64,000 bases of DNA from Acinetobacter kanungonis (GTDB lineage: Bacteria > Pseudomonadota > Gammaproteobacteria > Pseudomonadales > Moraxellaceae): NCBI RefSeq assembly GCF_009939195.1, contig NZ_JAACKC010000008.1, forward strand, positions 62,001 to 126,000. The letters are read 5' to 3'. The translations under genes were made by a program, and so were the position numbers. The notes below the pieces were generated by a model, which was not told the DNA's origin, ran no database searches, and worked only from the letters and a program-made list of their open reading frames with translations. This document shows, one piece after another, positions 10,042-19,901 of the stretch. The number at the start of each line of letters is the position of its first letter. Within the stretch, counting starts at the first letter, position 1.

Positions 10042-10050
10042 AATAAAAAT

Positions 10051-10076
10051 GGGAGCAGTATGCTCCCTTTTTTAAA
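10051..10076. terminator. Bidirectional terminator between pgm and galE
   Basis: GGGAGCA (10051-10057) and TGCTCCC (10061-10067) form a 7-bp stem with a 3-nt loop. T6 follows on the plus strand and an ATTTTTATTTT run follows on the minus strand. It serves convergent pgm and the capsule operon ending with galE. Confidence 0.85.
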
Positions 10077-10084
10077 CTCTAGAT

Positions 10085-11104
10085 TTAATTGGCATAGCCC
10101 TGCGGGTTCTGCTTCTGCCAGTTCCAACTGTCAGCCAGCATATCTTCCAGACCATATTGTGGTTGCCAGTTCAATTCTGTCACCGCTCGGGTATTGTCTG
10201 CAAATGATGTTGCTACATCACCTGCACGACGTGGTGCAAATTCAAAAGCAATCGGAATCCCATTGACTTGCTCAAAGGTATTTTTAATTTGCAAAACTGA
10301 GGCACCTTGCCCCGTACCAATATTCCACGCTCGACAACCCGTAGCACCTAAACGGTTATTCAAAGCACATAAATGCGCATTGGCTAAATCCACCACATGA
10401 ATATAGTCACGAACACCTGTACCATCAACAGTATCGTAATCTTGACCAAAAATAGCCAGTTTTTCACGACGCCCTACAGCAACTTGCGTCACATAGGGCA
10501 TTAAGTTATTTGGAATTCCTTGTGGATCTTCACCAATTCGACCACTTTTATGCGCACCAACAGGATTAAAATAACGTAACAAAGCAATTGACCAACGCGC
10601 ATCTGCAAGACTGAGTTTTTGCAGCATCTGCTCAACAATCAATTTGGTATAACCGTAATTATTCGATGGCATGCCCGTCGGCATCTCTTCATGGAGTGGA
10701 GAAACATTCGCTTCATCATAGACGGTCGCTGAAGAACTGAACACCAGCTTAAATACACCAGCTCGCTCCATGGCTTTGACTAAATTAAGACTCCCTGCAA
10801 TGTTATTATCAAAATAAGTCAAAGGAATCTGTTGGCTTTCTCCCACCGCTTTCAAACCAGCGAAATGAATTACAGCATCAATGGTATGCTGCGAAAAAAG
10901 ATGATCTAGTGTTTCACCATCTCGAATATCTCCCTCAATAAAATCAAGAGATTTTCCTGTCAGGGCTTGCACTCGAACCAAGGATTCTACCGAACTATTC
11001 GAGAGATTATCTAACACGACCACATCATGACCAGCAGTTAATAACTCAACACAGGTATGTGAGCCAATATAACCTGCGCCACCTGTGACTAAAATTTTAG
11101 CCAT
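10085..11104 (-). CDS. galE: UDP-glucose 4-epimerase (GalE/Gne1 type)
   Basis: Short-chain dehydrogenase-fold epimerase that inverts C4 of UDP-glucose (and possibly UDP-GlcNAc) to the galacto form. GGAGYIGSH at residues 8-16 binds NAD, SSSATVY carries the catalytic serine, and YGYTK is the YxxxK pair. It has 339 residues, the standard length. It is the last gene of the minus-strand capsule operon, overlapping gpi by 8 bp. In Acinetobacter K-locus nomenclature this position is gne1. Substrate range cannot be decided here. Confidence 0.94.
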   Translation of the reverse strand: MAKILVTGGAGYIGSHTCVELLTAGHDVVVLDNLSNSSVESLVRVQALTGKSLDFIEGDIRDGETLDHLFSQHTIDAVIHFAGLKAVGESQQIPLTYFDNNIAGSLNLVKAMERAGVFKLVFSSSATVYDEANVSPLHEEMPTGMPSNNYGYTKLIVEQMLQKLSLADARWSIALLRYFNPVGAHKSGRIGEDPQGIPNNLMPYVTQVAVGRREKLAIFGQDYDTVDGTGVRDYIHVVDLANAHLCALNNRLGATGCRAWNIGTGQGASVLQIKNTFEQVNGIPIAFEFAPRRAGDVATSFADNTRAVTELNWQPQYGLEDMLADSWNWQKQNPQGYAN

Positions 11105-12770
11105 GTGTATTTCCTAATAAAATTTTCAACAAACCTTGGGTCGACGCATCAAACTGAGTAATATCAGTTTGCTGGCCACTCAGTACAGGCAATAACTGAT
11201 TGGCTATTTCTTTGCCTTTTTCTACACCCCATTGATCAAAGGGATTAATATTCCAAATTACTGACTGTACAAACACTTTATGCTCATAGAGTGCGATAAG
11301 CATACCTAATGTTTTTGGATTTAACTCATTAATCAATATCGTTGTACTAGGCTGATTTCCCTGATATTTTTTATATTCAGGCAAATTTTCCACTTCATTC
11401 GCGCATAATGCTTGATTACCAAACGCCAGTAACCTTGATTGTGCCAAACAGTTAGAAAGCGCTAAATGATGTTGCTCAATGAGTGCCTCGGCATTTTCCA
11501 CATACGTAAATTGTTTTGCATTATAACGATGTACTGGTGCGATAAAATCGCAACTCACTGCATGTGTCCCCTGATGTAGCAACTGATAGAACGCATGCTG
11601 TGCATTTGGACCCACCTCTCCCCAAATAATCGGGCAAGTTGCAGATTCAACTTTTTGATGATCACGTTGTAAAGATTTACCGTTGGATTCCATTTCAAGT
11701 TGCTGTAAATACGCAGCAAAATATTTCAAACGACCATCATAAGGCAGAACAGCATGGGTCTGCATATTCAGATAGTTGGTATTCCACACCCCTAATAAGC
11801 CCATCAGCACAGGAATATTTTGCTCAAACGGTGTATTTTGAAAATGCTGATCTACCAAATGTGCACCCGAAAGCAGGGCTTTAAATCCATCAACCCCAAT
11901 TTGCAAAGCAATGGGTAATCCAATACAAGACCAAAGAGAATAACGCCCTCCTACCCAGTCCCAGAGTAAGAATTGATGATCAGGATGAATTCCCCAAGCT
12001 GTCATTTTTTCAGGTTTAGTCGACACACCAATAAAATGACTTTTGAGAACACAATCGCGTTGCCCTAAGCTTTTCTCCAGCCATTGGCGCACCGTTTCCG
12101 CATTCGATAAGGTATCAATCGTTCCAAATGATTTGGAAGAAATAATAAACAAAGTAGTTTCAGGTCTTAACTGATGCAAGAGCTCTGAAAGCTGGCTGCC
12201 ATCCATAGTCGAAACAAAATGTACATTTAAGGGTTTCGCTGTTTGAACTTTAAAATCCGATAAGGCATGAGAAACCATTAAAGGACCCAAATCTGAGCCA
12301 CCTACCCCAATGTTTACTACATCTTGAATGACTTCGCCTGTCACACCACGATATTGCCCCATATGTATTTTTTCGACCAAATCAAACATTCGGTTTAACT
12401 GTTCATGCACTTGCTGCGATAACTCAGGGAAAACATCGGGATCTTGCGGTAAGCGTAAAGCCCAATGCATTGCTGCACGTTGCTCTGTGTAATTAATGGT
12501 CTCAATGGAGAATAGCCGACTGATCCAGACTTTTAATTGTTTTGCTTCTGCTAACGATAGTAATGCCTTGGTGACAGGCAAATTGACACGGTGCTTACTA
12601 AAATCAAAAAGCAGATCGTCATAACGCAAACTGAAGTTTTCAAAACGTTGTGCTTGTTCGGCAAAAAGCTGGTTCAAATGAACCGACTGCATTTCTTCCG
12701 CTAACTGCTGTAATTTTTGCTCAGTAGAAAGAAATGCTTGCTTAGGAAAATTTTCGATATTTTCTCTCAT
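11097..12770 (-). CDS. gpi: Glucose-6-phosphate isomerase
   Basis: Interconverts glucose-6-phosphate and fructose-6-phosphate, connecting the hexose pool to GlmS and Pgm. The protein has 557 residues. It shows GVGGSDLGP, the [10 protein letters not shown] phosphate-binding segment, [25 protein letters not shown] with the catalytic Glu and His, and [10 protein letters not shown] near the C-terminus. In the fourth motif many family members have GEPGTNGQH, so this copy is slightly divergent but keeps the key residues. It has a four-base ATGA overlap with ugd. Confidence 0.95.
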   Translation of the reverse strand: MRENIENFPKQAFLSTEQKLQQLAEEMQSVHLNQLFAEQAQRFENFSLRYDDLLFDFSKHRVNLPVTKALLSLAEAKQLKVWISRLFSIETINYTEQRAAMHWALRLPQDPDVFPELSQQVHEQLNRMFDLVEKIHMGQYRGVTGEVIQDVVNIGVGGSDLGPLMVSHALSDFKVQTAKPLNVHFVSTMDGSQLSELLHQLRPETTLFIISSKSFGTIDTLSNAETVRQWLEKSLGQRDCVLKSHFIGVSTKPEKMTAWGIHPDHQFLLWDWVGGRYSLWSCIGLPIALQIGVDGFKALLSGAHLVDQHFQNTPFEQNIPVLMGLLGVWNTNYLNMQTHAVLPYDGRLKYFAAYLQQLEMESNGKSLQRDHQKVESATCPIIWGEVGPNAQHAFYQLLHQGTHAVSCDFIAPVHRYNAKQFTYVENAEALIEQHHLALSNCLAQSRLLAFGNQALCANEVENLPEYKKYQGNQPSTTILINELNPKTLGMLIALYEHKVFVQSVIWNINPFDQWGVEKGKEIANQLLPVLSGQQTDITQFDASTQGLLKILLGNTHG

Positions 12771-14032
12771 ACTCGACCGACTCCCTCATATGCAAAACCC
12801 TGCACTTTGACATATAGAGGATCATAAATATTACGTCCATCTAGAATAAGCGGATGACGCATCAATTGCTGAAGTTTTTTATAATCAGGGCTAGAGTATT
12901 GTTTCCATGCGGTGATTACACATAAGGCATCAGCATCCTGAACTGCATCATAAGCATCTGTGCACAAAATCAAATTTTCACGATGACCATATTGTTGATA
13001 TATTTCTTTCAGCGCTTGCGGATCATGAAGTTTAACCTTCGCACCTTGGGCCCAGAGTGCACTCAGCATGGCATGAATTGGGGAATTTTGAATACTTGAG
13101 GTATTTTCTTTGAATGACGCGCCCCAAATTGCAACCACTTTATTTTTCAAATCCGAATGGTAATAGGTCCAGAGTTTACGAAATAAAATTTCTTTTTGCT
13201 GCTCATTAATATCCAAAACTTGCTGCAACAGGCGGCTTTTCGCACCACTTTTAGAAACTTCACTGGATAGCGTCAAAATATCATGCGAAAAGTTTTCACC
13301 ACCAAAACCTACCCCAGGTGATAAATAAGTTGAACCGATTCGCGAATCAGCACCCATTCCCTGCGTCACATGCGCAATATCAATGCCCAATTTTTCAGCC
13401 ACCAGAGCAAGGTCATTGATATAACTAATTCGAGTCGCCAGCATTCCAGAGATACTTAGCTTCGTAAATTCAGCATCTAGAATCGGCATGAATAAATATT
13501 GGTTCGTTGTACTAAAGATAGGTCGTAACAGCTCTTCAATCATGATTCTAGCAGGAGCTTCCTCTACCCCAACAATAATCTGCTTTAAATGCAGTACACT
13601 ATTAATGGCATTACCCTCCTGAATCACATCAGGTAAGTAGACCCAGTAATCTTGCGGCGAAATCTCGCTAAGCTTGTTTGTACCATTTAATCCAAAAGTT
13701 GCAGCATTGATCATCAATCTCGGATGAATAATCGGTTTCAAAGCCAATGTCTTAAGGGTCTGAACCGCCAGTTCAATCTCTGTGGGGCTATAACAAAAGA
13801 AATAAACATCTACATCTAAAGGAAGTTCAGCTACAGAACAATAAAGAAGCTGTCCCAATTTAAGTTGTCGATTAAGACGAAAATTTACAGCTTCATCTAA
13901 ATATTGAACCCGTTTTTGAGGGGAATGCTCATTATTTTGATGACTGCACCAATACACTTGATTGCCATATTCAGATAGCAATACAGCCATGACGCCAGCA
14001 TTCAGTGTCGCACCTAATATTGCAACTTTCAT
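12767..14032 (-). CDS. ugd: UDP-glucose dehydrogenase-family protein with atypical active site (Ugd position)
   Basis: By position between gpi and galU this is the capsule-locus ugd, normally oxidising UDP-glucose to UDP-glucuronate. The three-domain layout is recognisable: N-terminal Rossmann, central domain with AEFTKL around Lys191, and C-terminal UDP-binding domain with FKENTSS and DGRNIYDP. Two hallmarks deviate. The nucleotide motif GxGxxG is GATLNAG (7-13). The catalytic cysteine segment, usually GGxCxPKD, reads GGENFSHD with Asn at 247. I read both directly from the DNA. It may be a divergent Acinetobacter lineage, an altered enzyme or an inactive homologue. It has 421 residues. Confidence 0.8.
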   Translation of the reverse strand: MKVAILGATLNAGVMAVLLSEYGNQVYWCSHQNNEHSPQKRVQYLDEAVNFRLNRQLKLGQLLYCSVAELPLDVDVYFFCYSPTEIELAVQTLKTLALKPIIHPRLMINAATFGLNGTNKLSEISPQDYWVYLPDVIQEGNAINSVLHLKQIIVGVEEAPARIMIEELLRPIFSTTNQYLFMPILDAEFTKLSISGMLATRISYINDLALVAEKLGIDIAHVTQGMGADSRIGSTYLSPGVGFGGENFSHDILTLSSEVSKSGAKSRLLQQVLDINEQQKEILFRKLWTYYHSDLKNKVVAIWGASFKENTSSIQNSPIHAMLSALWAQGAKVKLHDPQALKEIYQQYGHRENLILCTDAYDAVQDADALCVITAWKQYSSPDYKKLQQLMRHPLILDGRNIYDPLYVKVQGFAYEGVGRV

Positions 14033-14054
14033 GATTCACCCACCACACTTATTT

Positions 14055-14933
14055 TTATTCGACATTCAATTCGGCGATTAACTGCTTGAATTTATGCCCT
14101 AATTGAGGGTGTGCAATACCATAATGCAAAACAGCCTTCAAATAGCCGAGTTTACTGCCACAATCAAAGGTCTCGCCTTTCATACGATATGCTTCAACTG
14201 AATCAGTACGCTGCAACATTGCAATTGCATCGGTCAACTGGATTTCATTCCCTGTGCCCTTAGGAGTTTGTTCCAATAACTGCATAATTTTAGCTGGTAG
14301 AATATAACGCCCAACGACAGATAAATTTGAAGGAGCTGTCCCCACAGCTGGTTTTTCTACAATACCCTGCATAGCGATGCTTTCCCCTTCTAAAGGCGAA
14401 CTAGCAACATCAACAATACCATATTGATCAACTAAATGTTCAGGAACAGCTTCAACCATAATTTGTGCTGCTTGTGCAGTCTCATAACGCTGAATCATAC
14501 AGGCAAGATCATTTTGGTCTGATTTGGCTTTTACTAATACATCTGGAAGTAGTACAGCAAAATCATCGGTTCCAATAATACTTTTGGCGCACAAAACAGC
14601 GTGACCGAGCCCTAAGGGCTGTGGCTGGCGAATACTCACTACACTAACGTGTGAAGGTAAGATCTTAGTAATTTCTTTCAAAAGATCAGTTTTATTTTTC
14701 TGTGCTAAGGTTGTTTCGAGTTCAAAATTTCGATCAAAATAATTTTCAATAGAAGCTTTCGATGAGTGTGTAACTAAAATAATTTGTTCAATTCCAGCCT
14801 GAACCGCCTCACGTACAACATACTCGATTGCAGGACGATCGACGACTGTAACCATTTCTTTTGGAATAGATTTACTTGCAGGTAAAAACCGTGTACCTAA
14901 ACCAGCAACAGGTAAGATGGCTTTTTTAATCAT
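14055..14933 (-). CDS. galU: UTP--glucose-1-phosphate uridylyltransferase
   Basis: Makes UDP-glucose from UTP and glucose-1-phosphate supplied by Pgm. The N-terminus has the nucleotidyltransferase signature LPVAGLGTRFLPASKSIPKEM. RPAIEYVVREA, GLGHAVLCAK, LLPDVLV and the EKP motif (VEKPAVG) are also present. It has 292 residues, as usual. It lies 27 bp downstream of itrA in the minus-strand capsule operon and provides the donor for GalE and Ugd. Confidence 0.97.
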   Translation of the reverse strand: MIKKAILPVAGLGTRFLPASKSIPKEMVTVVDRPAIEYVVREAVQAGIEQIILVTHSSKASIENYFDRNFELETTLAQKNKTDLLKEITKILPSHVSVVSIRQPQPLGLGHAVLCAKSIIGTDDFAVLLPDVLVKAKSDQNDLACMIQRYETAQAAQIMVEAVPEHLVDQYGIVDVASSPLEGESIAMQGIVEKPAVGTAPSNLSVVGRYILPAKIMQLLEQTPKGTGNEIQLTDAIAMLQRTDSVEAYRMKGETFDCGSKLGYLKAVLHYGIAHPQLGHKFKQLIAELNVE

Positions 14934-14960
14934 GACACTAAACTCAAAAAATTATTAAAT

Positions 14961-15581
14961 TTAAGACTTAACTTGATCTTCAGATTTTTTTGTTGCGTTG
15001 CCTTGAAACAGGGATGGACCAACATGACCAGGGGCATTAATTCCTTCACGTTTTGCCATTACTGCAACCGTTCTAAACATAATTTTAAAATCGACCAAGG
15101 TATTGTGGTTGTCTACATACCAGACATCACACTTAAAGCGTTCTTCATAATCTAGTTCATTTCGACCACTGACTTGCGCAAGTCCCGTCATTCCAGGTCG
15201 AACTTCTAGACGTCGTGCTTGCTCTGGAGAATAAAGCTCTACAAAGTCCTTCAGCATTGGCCGTGGACCAACAACACTCATATCGCCCTTTAACACATTA
15301 ATGAGTTGCGGCATTTCATCCAAAGAAGTAGAGCGTAATTTTTGCCCAAATGGTGTAATTCGCTTTTCATCAGGTAAAGGATTACCGTCTTGATCAAAAG
15401 CATCTTTCATCGAACGAAATTTTATCATTTTAAAAAGTTTGCCATTTTTCCCAGGACGCTCTTGGCAATAGAATATTGGAGACCCCAAATTTTTACGTAC
15501 TTTGTAAGTAACCAAAAGAAAAATTGGCGACAGTAATATAAGTGCTATTGCTGCAATAACAATATCAACAAATCGTTTCAT
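14961..15581 (-). CDS. itrA: Initiating sugar-phosphate transferase for capsule (ItrA/PglC type)
   Basis: Small (206 residues) monotopic phosphoglycosyltransferase. It attaches the first sugar phosphate to undecaprenyl phosphate on the cytoplasmic face of the inner membrane. A single N-terminal hydrophobic helix (about 5-27) is followed by PGKNGKLFKMIKFRSM, then SLDEMPQLINVLKGDMSVVGPRP and RPGMTGLAQVSGRN, all hallmarks of the bacterial sugar transferase family. Acinetobacter K loci carry one of several itrA types with different first sugars. Which type this is cannot be decided by eye, so the first sugar stays open. Confidence 0.93.
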   Translation of the reverse strand: MKRFVDIVIAAIALILLSPIFLLVTYKVRKNLGSPIFYCQERPGKNGKLFKMIKFRSMKDAFDQDGNPLPDEKRITPFGQKLRSTSLDEMPQLINVLKGDMSVVGPRPMLKDFVELYSPEQARRLEVRPGMTGLAQVSGRNELDYEERFKCDVWYVDNHNTLVDFKIMFRTVAVMAKREGINAPGHVGPSLFQGNATKKSEDQVKS

Positions 15582-16725
15582 CTATATTATCTAAACCCAT
15601 AATTTCAAATAGCTTTTTATTGACTTTGTAAGCATCAAAGTTTTTCTGTGCTATTTTATAACTCTCTAAACCCATAACATTTATCATTTGGGGATTTTCA
15701 ATAAAATAACACATTTTTTCTGCTAAAGCTTCTGGATTCCACTTAGGTACAAGAAAACCATTTAAACCATTAACAACAGTTTCTCTACAGCCAGGAACAT
15801 TAGTTGAAATTACGGGGCGGCCAATTGCCATTGCCTCTTGCGTACTACGTGGTACACCTTCACGATACGATGGTAGAACAAAGACACTTGTTTTCATAAT
15901 CCAATCTTTAACATTTGTAACATAGCCTGGATACTCGAATAATTTTTCTTCAATTAGCTGATCCAACTGCTCTTGCTTTAAGGCACCCATATTTTGATGA
16001 TCAATTTCTCCCAATATAGTAAAATGAGCATTTGGATATTTTAATTTTACAATACGTATAGCTTGAATAAATTCAAACACTCCTTTTTCTTTTAATAGCC
16101 TCCCAATAAATAAAAAGTTAACTGGATCAAATGAAGCTATAGAATAAGGATATTGCTCAAGATGTAATCCTATTCCACCCAAAATATGTACCTCTGGTAC
16201 TTTTATACTATATTTATCTATCAAGTCATGTTTATCATCAGAGTTAAGAAAAATAATTTTATTTAAACAAGGAAAAGCTAATTTATATAAATACACTTGT
16301 ATAGTTTTAATTAATTTAGTTTTTTTTGCAATCCCATCAGGTTGATCAGTAAAGGTATAACCCAAACCTTCCAACATTCCAATGATTAATGGTACTTTAG
16401 CAAATTTAGCCGCTATACTTCCATAAATTACAGGCTTCGCAAAATATGAAAATACAATATCAGGTTTGAGTTTATATAATTTACGTTTCAATTGAAAATA
16501 AGATGAAATATCTAAAAAAGGATTCAAACTACCACGGCTTAACTCATAGGTCACAGGTATAGCACCAAGGGCTTTAATTTTATCTAAACACTGCTCTGTA
16601 TACTCAGATGTAAATGCATATACATTATGCCCCTCAGATATTAGTTGCTTAATTAAATCAGCTCTAAAACCATAAAAACTAGCACCAGTTGTACCAATTA
16701 ATGCTATTACTTTTTTATTCTTCAT
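15565..16725 (-). CDS. GT4-family glycosyltransferase (CapM/PglA-like)
   Basis: Cytoplasmic retaining glycosyltransferase of the GT-B fold. The N-terminal domain begins ALIGTTGASFYGFRADLI, and the C-terminal donor domain has FIGRLLKEKGVFEF and the EX7E-type segment SYREGVPRSTQEAMAIGRPVI. Start placed at the ATG at 16725, which overlaps the upstream gene by 11 bp; longer readings would run further into that gene. It lies next to itrA and overlaps it by 17 bp, so it may add the second sugar. Donor and linkage are unknown. Confidence 0.87.
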   Translation of the reverse strand: MKNKKVIALIGTTGASFYGFRADLIKQLISEGHNVYAFTSEYTEQCLDKIKALGAIPVTYELSRGSLNPFLDISSYFQLKRKLYKLKPDIVFSYFAKPVIYGSIAAKFAKVPLIIGMLEGLGYTFTDQPDGIAKKTKLIKTIQVYLYKLAFPCLNKIIFLNSDDKHDLIDKYSIKVPEVHILGGIGLHLEQYPYSIASFDPVNFLFIGRLLKEKGVFEFIQAIRIVKLKYPNAHFTILGEIDHQNMGALKQEQLDQLIEEKLFEYPGYVTNVKDWIMKTSVFVLPSYREGVPRSTQEAMAIGRPVISTNVPGCRETVVNGLNGFLVPKWNPEALAEKMCYFIENPQMINVMGLESYKIAQKNFDAYKVNKKLFEIMGLDNIDETIC

Positions 16726-17809
16726 ATAAATTAATCCATTGTTCAACAATACTATTGAGTGCAAGATTTTTTTTTATAAACTCCAAGGCACCTATATTAT
16801 TTCTTTTAATTTCATCTACACTTAAAGATATTGACTTATCTATTCCCTCAGCGAGTAATTTAGAATTTCCTTTTGGAACTAGTGTACCAAATCCACCCAT
16901 AACCTCTTTTACACCGCCACAATCTGTAGCAACAACAAATGTCTCACATGCCATTGCCTCAGCCACAACAAGACCAAAACCCTCATATTTTGAAGATAAA
17001 ATAAATAAATCTGCTGCAGACATTAGCTGTGGTATATCAGTTCTATGTCCCAAAAAATGGATTTGACGAGTTAATTTACTCTCTATTAACTCTTGCTCTA
17101 GAGTTTTTCTAAGTTCACCATCTCCCACAACAAATAAATGCATTTTTCTTTTGTTTTGACGATTATTTAATAAAATTTTAAATGCATTAAACAAATTTGG
17201 ATAATCTTTAGCTTCATGTAAGCGACCTACAGCCAATAACATAAGATCATCGTCAGATAATCCCAGTGACAAACGTAAAATATTATCTGTAATTCTACAT
17301 TTTTTAAAACGATCCAAATTAATACCATTATAAATAGTTTTAATCCCATTGTTAGGTACCGCACCTAAATTCATAAAATTCTGTGATGCAGACTGACTAA
17401 CATTAGTAGTAAGATCCGACATGTGATGTGTCAATCTATAAGCAAGCATTCGGCCACGTCCACCTTCATTGTTACTATGAGCAGTACAAATAAGCTTCGG
17501 TACAGGTGCAAAAATTCGGGAAATACGTGCAAAAATATTAGCATGAACCATGTGTGCATGTACAATATCAGGTTTATAATTTTGGATTAATAAATTATAA
17601 TTATTATATGAAAATTTTATGTTTTTTATAGAATCAAGTCCAAGATTTACAATTTCTATATCACTATTTCTAGGCCGAACTATAATCGGCCCCTTCAATA
17701 AAGCAATTTTAACCTGATATCCTCTTTCAAACATTTCATCAGCTAAATCTACTACCACTCTTTCTGCCCCACCACTACCCAAACCGGTAATAACGTATAA
17801 AATCCTCAT
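16715..17809 (-). CDS. GT4-family glycosyltransferase
   Basis: A 364-residue GT-B glycosyltransferase. The N-terminus ITGLGSGGAERVVVDLADEM is the typical glycine-rich acceptor-domain start. The donor domain contains AVGRLHEAKDYPNL, and SSKYEGFGLVVAEAMAC provides the EX7E motif. It overlaps the upstream wzy by 4 bp. It probably adds one sugar of the capsule repeat unit on the cytoplasmic face. The coding DNA is much richer in A+T than galU or galE, as in the rest of the variable core. Confidence 0.88.
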   Translation of the reverse strand: MRILYVITGLGSGGAERVVVDLADEMFERGYQVKIALLKGPIIVRPRNSDIEIVNLGLDSIKNIKFSYNNYNLLIQNYKPDIVHAHMVHANIFARISRIFAPVPKLICTAHSNNEGGRGRMLAYRLTHHMSDLTTNVSQSASQNFMNLGAVPNNGIKTIYNGINLDRFKKCRITDNILRLSLGLSDDDLMLLAVGRLHEAKDYPNLFNAFKILLNNRQNKRKMHLFVVGDGELRKTLEQELIESKLTRQIHFLGHRTDIPQLMSAADLFILSSKYEGFGLVVAEAMACETFVVATDCGGVKEVMGGFGTLVPKGNSKLLAEGIDKSISLSVDEIKRNNIGALEFIKKNLALNSIVEQWINLYEE

Positions 17810-18834
17810 AAGACAAAAAAACCTTTAACATACTGGTTTAAAATTTCAATTGCTTGAATATCAGAAACATTTAGTAAACTAGAGTAAGAACCACAGAAAA
17901 ATAATATAGCAAATATTATATTCAACATTAATAAAAATATAACATCCTTGTATCTTGATTCTTTTACTAATAAAATCAAGATAAATGGCATTATACTATT
18001 AAACATTCGACCGGCGATTGGTGTTAAAAAATATGATGTCAAAAATATGATCGCTCCAAGAATTGAAAATTCGTATAATTTTTTGTTACTTTTATCTCCC
18101 CATAAGTATATATAAATTAATGTTAGCAAAAATACTACAAATGCACCACCACTACCACCAATTTGACTACTTCCTGTATACTCATCCCCTTGCCGTAAAC
18201 CAAAAAATTTCGCTACTAAAATCGCTATTAGCGAAAAAACAAACATCCATATAAAGTTTATAATAGCCTTTTTATTTAAGCTAACATTTTTTAGAAATAT
18301 AAAGTTTAAAAAATAAAAAAATAAAAAAATAAAAAAAATTGAATGAAATAACGAACAAATAAATAATGTTAAAATAACTTTCTTTTCATCTTTTAAGTAA
18401 AAAAAGGCAATTATAAAAAATGCTGTTGCTAAGCCCTGACGTAAAGCTACAAGCTCATTTTGTAAAATATAAGGAATTGTAACAGATAACAACAAACCCA
18501 ATATAAAAGTTAAGGGGTTTTTAGATTCAACTGCAATTACATAAAAATATACAGTTGTAATAATGTAAACAAATAAATGTGGTATTAATTGAAAATCTAT
18601 ATAATTATTTAAGAAGAAATTAAAATATAAAAAAAATGGTTCATTAAAAAACAAAATTATTCCAGGGTATGTAGATATAATGCTTTCAGACGTAGAGGCA
18701 TATACTAAATAGTTTTCTCGATCACGAAATAATTCATTAGGCAATAAAGATAAAAAGTTTACATAAAGCAACCCTATTAATAAATAAACCAATAATAAAA
18801 AAAATTTTTTATGAGACGTTTTTATTGATTTCAT
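17806..18834 (-). CDS. wzy: Capsule repeat-unit polymerase Wzy (EpsG-like)
   Basis: Very hydrophobic protein of about 342 residues with many predicted transmembrane helices and a short polar loop containing RDRENYLVYASTSES, as in EpsG/Wzy-type polymerases. It is the only polytopic protein here besides Wzx, so it is the best candidate for periplasmic polymerisation of repeat units. The ATG at 18834 forms an ATGA overlap with the upstream stop; the longer GTG reading at 18849 is less likely. The gene contains an unusual run of A-tracts at 18308-18340. Wzy sequences are so variable that the call rests on topology and context. Confidence 0.8.
   Translation of the reverse strand: MKSIKTSHKKFFLLLVYLLIGLLYVNFLSLLPNELFRDRENYLVYASTSESIISTYPGIILFFNEPFFLYFNFFLNNYIDFQLIPHLFVYIITTVYFYVIAVESKNPLTFILGLLLSVTIPYILQNELVALRQGLATAFFIIAFFYLKDEKKVILTLFICSLFHSIFFIFLFFYFLNFIFLKNVSLNKKAIINFIWMFVFSLIAILVAKFFGLRQGDEYTGSSQIGGSGGAFVVFLLTLIYIYLWGDKSNKKLYEFSILGAIIFLTSYFLTPIAGRMFNSIMPFILILLVKESRYKDVIFLLMLNIIFAILFFCGSYSSLLNVSDIQAIEILNQYVKGFFVL
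18308..18340 (-). repeat. Octamer A-tract repeat inside wzy
   Basis: Plus-strand A runs of 6, 7, 7 and 8 are separated by single T residues, so TAAAAAAA recurs with a period of 8 at 18314, 18322 and 18330. In the gene it encodes a Phe/Ile/Leu-rich membrane helix. Slippage by one unit or one base would shift the frame. Confidence 0.7.
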
Positions 18835-19901
18835 ACAATATTTTCCCAAAAAATAATAATACGGTCTATTCCAAAGTTATCTTTCATCTTTAAATTTTCA
18901 TTAACCAAGGCACTAAACTCATATTCATTTAGCTTTGCCATACTCATTAATGCTGAAGCTAACTCATCAATGTTTTGCTTTTCTACTAAATAACCATTTT
19001 GATTTGTTACAAGCTCTGCAGGACCTGTATCACAATCATATGCAACTATTGGTAAACCATAACTTTGAGCCTCTAAAAGAACCATTGGAAGCCCTTCAAA
19101 ACGAGAACTCAGACAAAAAAATGATGCTTTTCTATAAAATTTATCTACATTTTTTTGTTGCCCAACAAAATCTATTGAGTTTTCAACATTATTTTCTTTT
19201 GCCATCTGCCTTAAGAAACCATCATCCTCACCACTTCCAACTATAGTGATTCTCCATTCTGGTAGTTGTTTTGAAATTTTTGCCCAAGCACCAATTAAAT
19301 GATCAAAACCTTTTTGATGAGTTAAACGACCTATACTCAGAATATTTTTAAATTCGAGAGAGGGTACATGACTCTGGTATTGAAATGGACTAGGATTTGA
19401 AATTGCTACAACCTTATCCGTATTAGATAAACCAAATTTGGCTTCCCAAAATTGCTTATCACGTGACGTTAAAGTCACTATTTTTGTGCACCATTTAGAT
19501 GCCATCCATCGCCCTAAATCACGAAAATAGGAACCAAGGTTAACTTTAATATTAAAATGTTCCCAGCAGATATGGTTAACTTTAAGTCCGAAGCAAGCAG
19601 AAACAGTAAAAACACAACTTATACTATCTACTACTACTAACGTATCTATATTATGAGCTATTATATACTTTCTTATTTTAATTATCGTGCTAAAAAAATG
19701 ACTCCGCTGTGAAACGTACTTATCAAACAAGGAGTCAATAATAATACACTGATTCAATTCAAAAAAAGGAGAATGCCCTTCATTTAGCGATAGAATATGA
19801 ATTCGATGCTTATTAGATAATTTATTCGCGATTAATGATGTCACCCTTTCTGTTCCTCCAGAATGGTTAACATTTCCTATCAAAAAACAAATATTTTTCA
19901 T
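18831..19901 (-). CDS. GT4-family glycosyltransferase
   Basis: A 356-residue GT-B enzyme. FLIGNVNHSGGTERVTSLIAN opens the acceptor domain. SIGRLTHQKGFDHLIGAW and SSRFEGLPMVLLEAQSYGLPIVAYDCDTGP form the donor site. The last motif resembles the GT4 groups common in amylovoran and capsule clusters (EAQSYGLP). It starts directly after the GT32-like gene (no gap) and overlaps wzy by 4 bp, so the cassette is translationally coupled. Sugar specificity is unknown. Confidence 0.88.
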   Translation of the reverse strand: MKNICFLIGNVNHSGGTERVTSLIANKLSNKHRIHILSLNEGHSPFFELNQCIIIDSLFDKYVSQRSHFFSTIIKIRKYIIAHNIDTLVVVDSISCVFTVSACFGLKVNHICWEHFNIKVNLGSYFRDLGRWMASKWCTKIVTLTSRDKQFWEAKFGLSNTDKVVAISNPSPFQYQSHVPSLEFKNILSIGRLTHQKGFDHLIGAWAKISKQLPEWRITIVGSGEDDGFLRQMAKENNVENSIDFVGQQKNVDKFYRKASFFCLSSRFEGLPMVLLEAQSYGLPIVAYDCDTGPAELVTNQNGYLVEKQNIDELASALMSMAKLNEYEFSALVNENLKMKDNFGIDRIIIFWENIV

